The position numbers were made by a program, and so were the translations under genes. The notes beneath the pieces are model-generated. The model was not told the origin of the DNA and searched no databases. It worked only from the letters and a program-made list of their open reading frames with translations. A DNA stretch of 64,000 nt from Chlorogloeopsis fritschii PCC 6912 (lineage in GTDB: Bacteria; Cyanobacteriota; Cyanobacteriia; Cyanobacteriales; Nostocaceae), in the NCBI RefSeq assembly GCF_000317285.1, contig NZ_AJLN01000116.1, positions 1 through 64,000 on the forward strand, written 5' to 3'. Every line of letters begins with the position of its first letter. Within the stretch, counting starts at the first letter, position 1. Below are positions 46,344 through 53,978 of this stretch, piece after piece.

Positions 46344-46860
46344 AATTAGGTTTGGCTCCGTGGTTCAAGAGGACAATAGCCGTTTACCTCAGTTGTCACT
46401 TTCTACAATAAGTGCGATCGCTCCACAGTGGGTGAGATTTCAAAAATCTTAAGTTTTCATTAAAATACCTACACATAATTTCTCAACAGAGTTGTCAAAT
46501 TCAATCTGAGCAAAACTCTGTTTAAACCTTGAAAAATCAGGCATGACGAGAAGATTGCCAGTGATATTTGGAGTGTAAGCACTGTAAATCGAAATATTAA
46601 TTTCTGAGATGAGATTTAACCTAAGTTAACCAGAAGAGGGGGATAGGGGACAGGGGACAGGGAACAGGGACAAGGGGAGATGGGGAGAACTACTAACTAC
46701 TGTAAGGGCGGGTTTTATTGATAATCTTGCCGTTTAAACTGATAATTTATCTTCTAAACCCGCCCCTACTATCCACTAACCACTAACAAATGACCAATGA
46801 CTATTGACCATTCACTAAATTCGCTATTCTAAATGCAGTTACCGAGTTAAATAGTGAACA
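46344..46860. other. Intergenic region carrying GGGCGGGTTTT repeat
   Basis: About 515 bases. The left half is unstructured; from 46633 a GGGGACAGGGGACAGGGAAC run enters the 96-base repeat (46673-46768) and ends in a heptamer-type AATGACCAATGAC. No gene is supported. Confidence 0.6.
46673..46768. repeat. 96-bp direct repeat, copy 1
   Basis: Identical to 47692-47787 by base-by-base reading. Contains AGGGGAGATGGGGAGAACTA, then the GGGCGGGTTTT...AAACCCGCCCC palindrome around GATAATCTTGCCGTTTAAAC. Both copies lie in the same orientation on either side of the MlaE-type gene. Confidence 0.85.
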
Positions 46861-47658
46861 TTGAACGAGACTATATCTAAATCTAGTTTGGGAAAATGGG
46901 GTCAGCGGTTGCTGGCAGCAGTTTTTTTGGGTGGACAAGTACTAGTTCACCTCCTTAGAGGCAAAATCCATAGACGCAATACCCTAGAACAAATGGCAGC
47001 AGTAGGGCCAGATTCACTGTTCATTGCCCTTTTAACGGCTATTTTTGTAGGTGCGGTATTTACTATTCAAGTAGCGCGGGAGTTTATTACCTTTGGTGCA
47101 GGAAATCTCGTGGGTGGAGTACTGGCGGTTGCGCTAACACGAGAACTTTCCCCTGTCTTAACTGCTGTAATATTAGCAGGACGTGTTGGTTCGGCATTTG
47201 CAGCAGAAATCGGCACAATGCGTGTTACAGAACAAATTGATGCCTTATTAATGTTAAAAACAGATCCGGTAGATTACCTAGTTATTCCCCGTGTAATTGC
47301 TTGCTTTTTAATGATGCCAGTTTTAACCCTTTTGTCTTTGGTGACAGGGATGCTAGGGGGATTATTTATTGCTACTAATGTATACAATCTTTCTGATACA
47401 CAGTTTTTAGACTCAGCCCGTAACTTTCTTGATACTTGGGATATCTTAAGCGCCTTAATCAAGGGGTGTTGCTTTGGAGTATTAATTGCTGTCATCGGTT
47501 GTAGTTGGGGCTTGACAACAACCGGAGGAGCTAAAGGCGTAGGACAATCAACTACAACTGCTGTGGTTACAGCCTTGCTGATTATATTTATTAGTAATTT
47601 CTTTCTCTCTTGGCTAATGTTTCAAGGAGCGGGAAGTGCTTTGCTACAAGGGTTTTAG
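46861..47658 (+). CDS. MlaE-type ABC transporter permease
   Basis: 265 residues, TTG start, MlaE/YrbE fold: LAAVFLGGQVLVHLLRG N-terminus, LTRELSPVLTAVILAGRVGS and EIGTMRVTEQIDALLMLKTD, the permease signature, and about six helices. Acts with an ATPase and an MCE-type lipid binder to move phospholipids or galactolipids across the envelope; the plant counterpart is TGD1. Partner genes are not in this window. The stop TAG is part of a GGGGCTAGGGACTAGG repeat. Confidence 0.92.
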   Translation: MNETISKSSLGKWGQRLLAAVFLGGQVLVHLLRGKIHRRNTLEQMAAVGPDSLFIALLTAIFVGAVFTIQVAREFITFGAGNLVGGVLAVALTRELSPVLTAVILAGRVGSAFAAEIGTMRVTEQIDALLMLKTDPVDYLVIPRVIACFLMMPVLTLLSLVTGMLGGLFIATNVYNLSDTQFLDSARNFLDTWDILSALIKGCCFGVLIAVIGCSWGLTTTGGAKGVGQSTTTAVVTALLIIFISNFFLSWLMFQGAGSALLQGF

Positions 47659-47837
47659 GGGCTAGGGACTAGGGGCTAGGGACTAGGGGCTAGGGGAGAT
47701 GGGGAGAACTACTAACTACTGTAAGGGCGGGTTTTATTGATAATCTTGCCGTTTAAACTGATAATTTATCTTCTAAACCCGCCCCTAATAACCACTAACC
47801 ACTAATCAATGACCAATGACTAACTTCTAAAATATGA
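47659..47837. repeat. CTAGGGG repeat and 96-bp direct repeat copy 2
   Basis: GGGGCTAGGGACTAGG units (47658-47695) run into copy 2 of the 96-base repeat (47692-47787), then the heptamer-type ATCAATGACCAATGACTAAC. The whole block separates the MlaE permease gene from the DUF3119 gene. Confidence 0.8.
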
Positions 47838-48263
47838 ATGATGTCTACTCACAAAACAGGAATTAAGACTGTGACTACTTCAAAAGCACCATTATCGGCA
47901 TCAACTGTCGAACTTAAGCCCAGTTACAACATACCTGTAGTGTTAGCGATCGCAGCCATTCCACTGCTATTTTTACAACCTTGGGTAGGTGGTGCGATCG
48001 CGATTTTGGGATTGTTTCTGATGTTTCAGGCAGTAACAATACGACTGCAATTTACCGCCACCGATTTAGATATCTATAGAGGCGAAAAATTAATTAGGCG
48101 CTTTCCTTATCTAGAATGGCAAAACTGGCGTATTTTTTGGGATAAAATTCCTATCCTGTTTTACTTTAAAGAAGTTAAAAGCATTCACTTTTTACCTATT
48201 TTATTTGACCCCAACACCTTGAAAAAGTGTCTGGAAGAACGTTGTCCGCGTATTGAGTCTTAA
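47838..48263 (+). CDS. DUF3119 family protein
   Basis: 141 residues. N-terminal soluble part, two hydrophobic helices (about 33-65, VLAIAAIPLLFLQPW and GAIAILGLFLMFQAV), and a PH-like C-terminal region with LEWQNWRIFWDKIPILFYF and HFLPILFDPNTL. This is the cyanobacterial and plastid DUF3119 type; function unknown, though it often stands after the MlaE-type permease, as here. Confidence 0.82.
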   Translation: MMSTHKTGIKTVTTSKAPLSASTVELKPSYNIPVVLAIAAIPLLFLQPWVGGAIAILGLFLMFQAVTIRLQFTATDLDIYRGEKLIRRFPYLEWQNWRIFWDKIPILFYFKEVKSIHFLPILFDPNTLKKCLEERCPRIES

Positions 48264-48568
48264 ATCAAATCCTACTCGCAACAAAATACCTGCACGAAGC
48301 TAGATTTTCATAAATAATTTCAATCTGCCCAAAGCCCAATCAAGCGCTTACACGAGCATTAATTAGCGTGTGTTCGACAGCAGCAATGGTCTATGATAGC
48401 AATGTGACAGTTGCGAAAGTAGCTGTTGTGTCTGTCATCTCGGAAAGGGGTGAACCTTCAGACTTACCGCAAGTTTTGCTCCCCTCAGGACTAGAGACTT
48501 TTATAGTTCGTAAATTGTATATTTTCTGAAAGTTATTTAATTGTGTCATCGTCATTACACTATAGTTT
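48264..48568. other. Intergenic region, nothing recognised
   Basis: About 305 bases between DUF3119 and DUF3086 genes. No repeat, tRNA or supported small ORF. Confidence 0.5.
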
Positions 48569-49834
48569 ATGAATCCAGAGGAATATCAAGCCCCACAACC
48601 AACAGAAGAGTCCTTAGTGCAAGAAGAAGAACAAAACCCTACAAGCGATCGACAAGAAAACTCATCTGTTGAAGCAGTGGCGGAAGTAGCAGCGCAAAAC
48701 TCTACTCTTGACACAGAAGTAGACGACTCCACTTCTGATTCACCCCTTATAAATACAGAAGCAACAAGCCTCATCAACGAGTCAAAACAAGAGTTATCTG
48801 CTGATGATATTGCCGTACAAGAACAAGAGGCAACACTCACCCTCAGATCAGAAGTTAACTCACAAGATAATCAGCTAGAAGCCGCTCAACGAATCGCCGA
48901 ACTACAAAAACAAGAAAAAGCTCTCAAACAAGAAATTGCCAGCTTGCAAGCCCAAATGCAACAAACGCAAACAGCAATGGGGAAACTAGTGCAAGAAGCG
49001 CTTGCTGGGCTAGAACAACGCAAACAAACATTGCAACTTTCGATAGAACAGCTAGAACGACGCCAAGAACGCATCCGTAACGAGATGCGAACCACATTTG
49101 CAGGTGCTTCTCAAGACTTGGCAATTCGGGTGCAGGGTTTTAAAGACTATCTCACAGGTAGCTTACAGGATTTGGCAGTAGCAGCAGAACAGTTGCAACT
49201 AGTGCCGAAGACTAAGCCAGAACCCGAAAAACCCGCTATCAAAGACGTGAAGCCAGCAGAAACTGAGTTAGGAACACCTCAATTCGCCCAACAGCAGTTT
49301 CAAGACACCACAAAACAAATTCGCCGTCTAATAGATCAATATCGCAACAAACCAGATTATTATGGCCCACCTTGGCAATTGCGCCGTACCTTTGAACCAG
49401 TTCACGCTGAACGGGTTTCTGACTGGTTTTTCAACCAAGGAGGGCGGGGTGCTTTGCGAACAATGGGAAGCAGATTGCAGAATATACTGATTAGTTCAGC
49501 AGTGATCTCGATATTGCACAAATTATATGGCGATCGCCTGCGCACTTTAGTTTTAGCTAATACGCCAGAACGCTTAGGTGAGTGGCGGCGTGGCTTGCAA
49601 GACTGCTTGGGAATTGGTCGTCCAGATTTTGGCCCCGATCGCGGAGTAACATTATTTGAGACACCAGAAGCTTTAGCCCAAAAAGCCGATCGCTTGCAGA
49701 AATCCAAGATGCTGCCTTTGATTATTATTGACGACTCCGAAGAGCAAATTAGTTTAGCACTACTGCAATTTCCCCTGTGGTTAGCCTTTGCCCCCGATCC
49801 GAAAATGATGAGAAGTTATGATGATGATTTTTAA
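48569..49834 (+). CDS. DUF3086 family protein
   Basis: 421 residues. An acidic, low-complexity N-terminal 90 residues, a coiled coil (about 103-175, with LQKQEKALKQEIASLQAQMQ), and a conserved C-terminal domain (about 245-421: PPWQLRRTFEPVHAERVSDW, then LYGDRLRTLVLANTPERLGE). The conserved domain matches the cyanobacterial DUF3086. Function unknown; upstream of plsY. Confidence 0.82.
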   Translation: MNPEEYQAPQPTEESLVQEEEQNPTSDRQENSSVEAVAEVAAQNSTLDTEVDDSTSDSPLINTEATSLINESKQELSADDIAVQEQEATLTLRSEVNSQDNQLEAAQRIAELQKQEKALKQEIASLQAQMQQTQTAMGKLVQEALAGLEQRKQTLQLSIEQLERRQERIRNEMRTTFAGASQDLAIRVQGFKDYLTGSLQDLAVAAEQLQLVPKTKPEPEKPAIKDVKPAETELGTPQFAQQQFQDTTKQIRRLIDQYRNKPDYYGPPWQLRRTFEPVHAERVSDWFFNQGGRGALRTMGSRLQNILISSAVISILHKLYGDRLRTLVLANTPERLGEWRRGLQDCLGIGRPDFGPDRGVTLFETPEALAQKADRLQKSKMLPLIIIDDSEEQISLALLQFPLWLAFAPDPKMMRSYDDDF

Positions 49835-50110
49835 TTAGTCATTAGTCATTAGTCATTAGTCATTAGTCAGTAGTTTTGGATTATGCAATGTAAACTCTTT
49901 ACTTAATTTAAAGTATTTAGCCTGCGGAGGCAGGCTTTGTTTGTATAGCCCCAGACTTCCAGTCTGAGGGAATGAATAGATTCATGTAAACTCTTTACTT
50001 AATTTAAAGTATTTAGCCTGCGGAGGCAGGCTTTGTTTGTATAGCCCCAGACTTCCAGTCTGAGGGAATGAATGGATTCTATGCAATGTAGACTCTTTAC
50101 TATGGACTTT
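49834..50110. repeat. Heptamer run and tandem 96-bp two-stem repeat
   Basis: TTAGTCA heptamers (49834-49868), then two near-identical 96-base units (49889-49984 and 49985-50080), each TGTAAACTCTTTACTTAATT then the stems GCCTGCGGAGGCAGGC and CCAGACTTCCAGTCTG. A third start (50087) is partial. It fills the gap between DUF3086 and plsY. The two stems define the family seen at 17693 and 53634. Confidence 0.85.
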
Positions 50111-50131
50111 TGACTTTGGACTGGTTGACAT

Positions 50132-50815
50132 ATGGCTATTTGGTTCAGTTTATGTGGGGCAATTTTGGTATTAGCCTACCTGCTAGGTTCCATTCCTACA
50201 GGCTACACAGTAGTGAAGCTACTCAAAGGCATTGATATTCGGGAAATTGGCTCTGGTTCTACAGGCGCAACTAATGTGTTAAGAACTTTAGGTAAAGGCC
50301 CTGGAGCTTTTGTTTTAGGAATTGATTGCCTAAAAGGAGTTTTAGCAATCTTCCTCGTTTACTGGTTATTCAATTTTGCCCAGAGTCAAAACTTGATTCC
50401 CTCAACAGTAAATCTAGAAATATGGCAATCTTGGATAGTAACTTTAGCAGGATTGTCAGCAATACTCGGACACAGTAAATCTATTTTTTTAGGATTTAGT
50501 GGCGGTAAATCCGTTGCAACTAGTTTGGGCGTTTTATTGGCGATGAATTGGCAGGTGGCATTGGCAACAGTAGGAGTTTTTGCTGTCGTCGTCGCCATCT
50601 CACGGATAGTTTCCTTAAGTTCAATTTTTGGTGCGATCGCTGTTTCCATTTTCATGGTAATTTTGCACCAACCACTGCCCTACATCTTGTTTGGCATCGT
50701 CGGTGGATTATACGTAGTTTGGCGACATCGCAGTAATATTGAACGATTACTTGCTGGTACAGAGCCAAAATTAGGACAGAAATTAGAACAAGCAGAACCA
50801 GAACAAACTGCATAA
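50132..50815 (+). CDS. plsY: Glycerol-3-phosphate acyltransferase PlsY
   Basis: Membrane acyl-phosphate:glycerol-3-phosphate acyltransferase, first step of phosphatidic acid synthesis. 227 residues with about five helices. Motifs: LGSIPTGYTV, GSGSTGATNVLRTLGKGPGA, ILGHSKSIFLGFSGGKSVAT. All three signature motifs are present. The C-terminal tail is Glu-rich. Confidence 0.95.
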   Translation: MAIWFSLCGAILVLAYLLGSIPTGYTVVKLLKGIDIREIGSGSTGATNVLRTLGKGPGAFVLGIDCLKGVLAIFLVYWLFNFAQSQNLIPSTVNLEIWQSWIVTLAGLSAILGHSKSIFLGFSGGKSVATSLGVLLAMNWQVALATVGVFAVVVAISRIVSLSSIFGAIAVSIFMVILHQPLPYILFGIVGGLYVVWRHRSNIERLLAGTEPKLGQKLEQAEPEQTA

Positions 50816-50965
50816 TCTCAGCATTATCTCTATCTGCCAGCGATGACACAACTTGCTCATGCTGAATCTATCCCAGATTTAACAAAATTAATTAAACATT
50901 CTTTAAGCTGTACCCCCAACCCTGTTCCCCGATCTCCACCCGTAACTTTAATTTTGCCTAACCAC

Positions 50966-52702
50966 TTATCTACCACTTGGATTTGGAAGCTGGTTGACAT
51001 TTCCCATAGTGTTCCCGCTAATGTCATGGGCAAACACTCTGCCATCAGGGGTGACTACCACTATTCTATTGCCGATAATCAGAACCAATTTGTCCTGTGG
51101 TTGGACTGCTACACTTGAACCTGTAGGCTGTTGGCTATTCCCCACATTGTTGCGGTTGATGTCATAAACAAACACCTTGCTATTTCTATTTGCATCAGCG
51201 AGGGGACAGGGGCCATCATAGCGCATATCAGATATAGCTCTGACTCTATCCTGTTCAGTGATTCGCTTTAGTTGATCCCAACCTCTACCAAAACTCTCAT
51301 AATGCTCTGAGCTTGTGAAACCACAAAATGCGTTGTTTCCATTTGAGTAAATAACAGATCCATTTGGAAAGCTATATACCCCTTCTTTTAATATCCCCCG
51401 ATCCGACCTCGTCCATATACCATTATCTGGAAGCGTCGGCACTATTATTGCTGGTAACTGTGGTTCTGTTGGTGTAGAGTTCGCCCCATTACTTACTTCC
51501 TCTACATTATTTTGAAAGTCATTATTGCCTAGATTTGGCTGAGTGGGAGTGCTTGCTATTTGTCCATACTCACTGTTATTTTGTAGATTATTTTGAAAGT
51601 CATTATTGCCTAGATTTGGCTGAGTGGGAGCAGTCGCTATTTGTCCATATTCACTGTTGTTTTCTAGATTATTTTGAAAATTATTATTGCTTAGATTGGG
51701 CTGAGTGGGAGCGATCGCTATTTGTCCATTTTCACCGTTGTTTTCTAGATTATTTTGAAAAGTGTTATTGCCTAGATTTGGCTGAGTGGGAGTGCTTGCT
51801 ATTTGTCCATACTCACTATTATTTTGTAGATTATTTTGAAAAGTATTATTGCCTAGATTTGGCTGAGTGGGAATGCTTGCTATTTGACCATTTTGACTGT
51901 TATTTTCAACGAAATTAGCCTGCAAATTTGGACGCGCCTTCTCCGTCACCACCACGCCACTTCTGCTGCCTCGAATCTGGTTATTGACTACTAACGGAGT
52001 AGAAGAGCCACCGATCGCTAAACCGAAACCGTTTTTTTGAAACGTATTTCCCCGGATTTCGCCTTTGGCTGTTCCAGTTACAGAAATTCCATTGGCATCG
52101 TTATTAATAAATTGATTGTTCTGAATTTTGGGATCGGCGTTGCCAGTGACAAAAACGCCTTCTCGCTTGTTGTTGGCAAAGGTATTGTTACGAATAGTGG
52201 GATTGGCGGATTCTACCCAGATGCCAGTGCCACGCGTATTGGGATTAGTAATAGTGACACCGATAACTTGACTATCTGGGGCAGCTAAGAGGGTGATATT
52301 TTGGCGGGCAAAGATACGGCTGAGATAGTCACCCCCACCAACGATCGCAACTCCCTGCCCCTGCTGGAATTCGTTACCTTTGAGAATGACTCCTGGCTTA
52401 AGTTTGAGCGGAAAAGTCTCCCCAGCCTGATACTGTCCAGGGGCTAACTGAATTACCGTACCAGGTTCTGCCTGTTGCAGGGCATAGGTAATTGTCTTAA
52501 AAGGAGTCAATTGACCTTTGCCAGCATTAGGGGCATCTGTGCCTTGCTGAGGGTTAACATACAAAATGCGTTGCTGCGCGAATTCCACTGTCTGTGCAGT
52601 AGTCCTTTGAGGTTCAACTGGTGGAGCGGCTTGAACTGTTAAGGGTAAAACACAAGAAAAAGCAACAGTGGCTGCCAATACTCGATAACTGTACTGGATC
52701 AT
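50966..52702 (-). CDS. DUF1565 right-handed beta-helix protein with 27-residue repeats
   Basis: Secreted protein of 578 residues with a signal peptide (about 1-25, ending VQAAPP). The DUF1565 domain (ILYVNPQQGTDAPNAGKGQL onward) and parallel beta-helix coils (IRNNTFANNKREGVFVTGN type) fill about 48-270. Residues 272-406 are five tandem 27-residue repeats starting GQIAS-P-TQPNLGNN. A separate C-terminal domain (about 430-578) follows, with several conserved aromatic residues. Such proteins may bind or act on polysaccharide. The repeats are also perfect DNA tandem units. Confidence 0.82.
   Translation of the reverse strand: MIQYSYRVLAATVAFSCVLPLTVQAAPPVEPQRTTAQTVEFAQQRILYVNPQQGTDAPNAGKGQLTPFKTITYALQQAEPGTVIQLAPGQYQAGETFPLKLKPGVILKGNEFQQGQGVAIVGGGDYLSRIFARQNITLLAAPDSQVIGVTITNPNTRGTGIWVESANPTIRNNTFANNKREGVFVTGNADPKIQNNQFINNDANGISVTGTAKGEIRGNTFQKNGFGLAIGGSSTPLVVNNQIRGSRSGVVVTEKARPNLQANFVENNSQNGQIASIPTQPNLGNNTFQNNLQNNSEYGQIASTPTQPNLGNNTFQNNLENNGENGQIAIAPTQPNLSNNNFQNNLENNSEYGQIATAPTQPNLGNNDFQNNLQNNSEYGQIASTPTQPNLGNNDFQNNVEEVSNGANSTPTEPQLPAIIVPTLPDNGIWTRSDRGILKEGVYSFPNGSVIYSNGNNAFCGFTSSEHYESFGRGWDQLKRITEQDRVRAISDMRYDGPCPLADANRNSKVFVYDINRNNVGNSQQPTGSSVAVQPQDKLVLIIGNRIVVVTPDGRVFAHDISGNTMGNVNQLPNPSGR
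51485..51889 (-). repeat. Five 81-bp tandem repeats in the DUF1565 gene
   Basis: Five in-frame 81-base units (27 residues each) with few differences, for example S/T/I at one position and Y/N at another. They lie between the beta-helix and the C-terminal domain. They also create a long spurious plus-strand frame. Confidence 0.85.
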
Positions 52703-53182
52703 GACGACACCACCGATGGAGAGATGAATCTAAATTTAGATTAGAAAAATAAATCAGCTAATAGTGATGGATTTTACAAATTTTATAATTATTTATGGAG
52801 TTCTGAACATGAAACTTTGAGTTCCGAGCTTGAAACTTCGAGTTGTGAACATGAAAATTTGAGTTCTGAATATAAAACTTTGAGTTGTGAACATGAAACT
52901 CCGAGTTTTGAACACAAATCTTCGAGTTCCAAACATGAATCTTCGAGTTCCAAACATGAAACTTCGAGTTCTGAGCTTGAAACTTCGAGTTCTGAGCTTA
53001 CAGCATCACCTATTTAAACTACACTCCTGATTTCTCTGCGCCTCTGCGTGAGACAAATTTGAAGTCATCGCACTACAAACCAACTCAAACCAGTCAAGCG
53101 ATCGCCTTCTAGTTTGAGGGCAGATTGGTAAGTGCGTTTTAACATGATTAACAATAGATAAAGTAGCTTCAAAAGCCCAACT
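52703..53182. repeat. 21-bp minisatellite
   Basis: From 52798 to about 53004 the sequence is about ten imperfect copies of a 21-base unit such as GAGTTCTGAACATGAAACTTC, alternating GTT/GAG changes. It is in frame as a 7-residue repeat (S-S-E-x-E-T-S) but has no supported start. The rest of the 480-base gap has no gene. Confidence 0.8.
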
Positions 53183-53386
53183 ATGAAGATAAAAGTTGTA
53201 TTAGAGCCGAGTGATGAAGGCGGATACACAATTTATGTTCCCTCACTTCCAGGATGTATCAGCGAAGGAGAAACAATCGAAGAAGCATTAGAAAATATCA
53301 AAGAGGCAATCGAACTCTACCTTGAGCCATTAGAAGATGAATTAATGACTCAAGAGGGAGCACTTGTGAGGGAATTGGTACTGTGA
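53183..53386 (+). CDS. hicB: HicB-type antitoxin
   Basis: 67 residues: the partial RNase-H-fold HicB domain with EGGYTIYVPSLPGCISEGET and EALENIKEAIELYLE. It lacks a C-terminal DNA-binding domain, so it is a minimal HicB. Its stop TGA overlaps the GTG start of the hicA gene (GTGA at 53383-53386), the classic toxin-antitoxin coupling. HicB neutralises HicA. Confidence 0.92.
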   Translation: MKIKVVLEPSDEGGYTIYVPSLPGCISEGETIEEALENIKEAIELYLEPLEDELMTQEGALVRELVL

Positions 53387-53610
53387 GTAAAGTTCCCAAC
53401 TTACCTTACACATAGATTATTGCAGCTTTAGAACGGGATGGATGGGTTATTGTGCGCCAACGGGGTAGTCATATCAGACTAGAAAAAACCATGCCAGATG
53501 AAGTATTAAAATTAACAGTTCCGGCTCATCGACCAATCAAGCGTTCTACTTTGGCTCGAATTCTAAAGCAGGCGCGTATAGGAGTTGACCGATTTTTAGA
53601 CTTGTTATAA
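53383..53610 (+). pseudogene. hicA: HicA toxin gene interrupted by an amber stop
   Basis: Begins GTGAGTAAAGTTCCC (VSKVPNLPYT), then codon 11 is TAG (53413-53415) where HicA has a Gln or similar; the frame then continues to 53610 with IIAALERDGWVIVRQRGSHI and the PAHRPIKRSTLARIL helix. The catalytic His in RGSH is intact. One C-to-T change would restore it. As it stands the toxin should not be made, leaving an orphan antitoxin, unless the codon is suppressed. Confidence 0.9.
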
Positions 53611-53978
53611 ATGAGATGCGATCGCCCCCTAGCCCACGCAGGTAGGCTTTGTTTATCTAGCCGTAGACGCGTTCGACGAAGTCGTTCTCGAAGAGTAGCG
53701 GCTTCCCGTAAGGGTGGCAGCGCGCCCTTGGGGGTTTCCCCCGTTGTAGCGACTGCCGTCCAGACTTCTAGTCTGAGGGCATGATCTACAGAAAAAATGC
53801 GATCGCCCCTAGCCCACGCAGGTGGGCTTTGTTTGTATAGCCTCACCCTTCCAGGGTGTAGGCATTATCTACCCTCGAAAAAAATGCGATCGCCCCACTT
53901 CTCCATTTCCTCAAACAGTGAGGTTCTAATTAATCTCGTAGGATATATAAAGGTTGACCTAAGATAACAAAACTACCT
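53611..53978. repeat. Nested two-stem repeats
   Basis: A two-stem repeat begins at 53634 (CCCACGCAGGTAGGC) and is interrupted after CTAGCC (53664) by a GC-rich insert of about 90 bases (GTAGACGCGTTCGACGAAGT then TAGCGGCTTCCCGTAAGGGT) before its second stem CCAGACTTCTAGTCTG resumes. A second complete copy lies at about 53811-53860. No gene is supported; a minus-strand frame across it is a repeat translation. Confidence 0.75.

Noticed and set aside
50843-51118. 91-codon plus-strand frame after plsY
   Set aside because: Overlaps antisense the C-terminal domain of the DUF1565 protein; no conservation pattern.
51535-51918. 127-codon plus-strand frame with repeats
   Set aside because: Mirror of the 81-bp repeats of the DUF1565 gene; the minus-strand frame has signal peptide and domain.
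52817-53017. 66-codon frame with S-S-E-x-E-T-S repeats
   Set aside because: Minisatellite translation with only a TTG start and no ribosome-binding site; kept as repeat.
53526-53846. 106-codon minus-strand frame
   Set aside because: Runs through two-stem repeats and antisense to hicA.
53611-53978. Glycine riboswitch upstream of gcvT
   Set aside because: The region is filled by dispersed repeats; no riboswitch core could be matched by eye.
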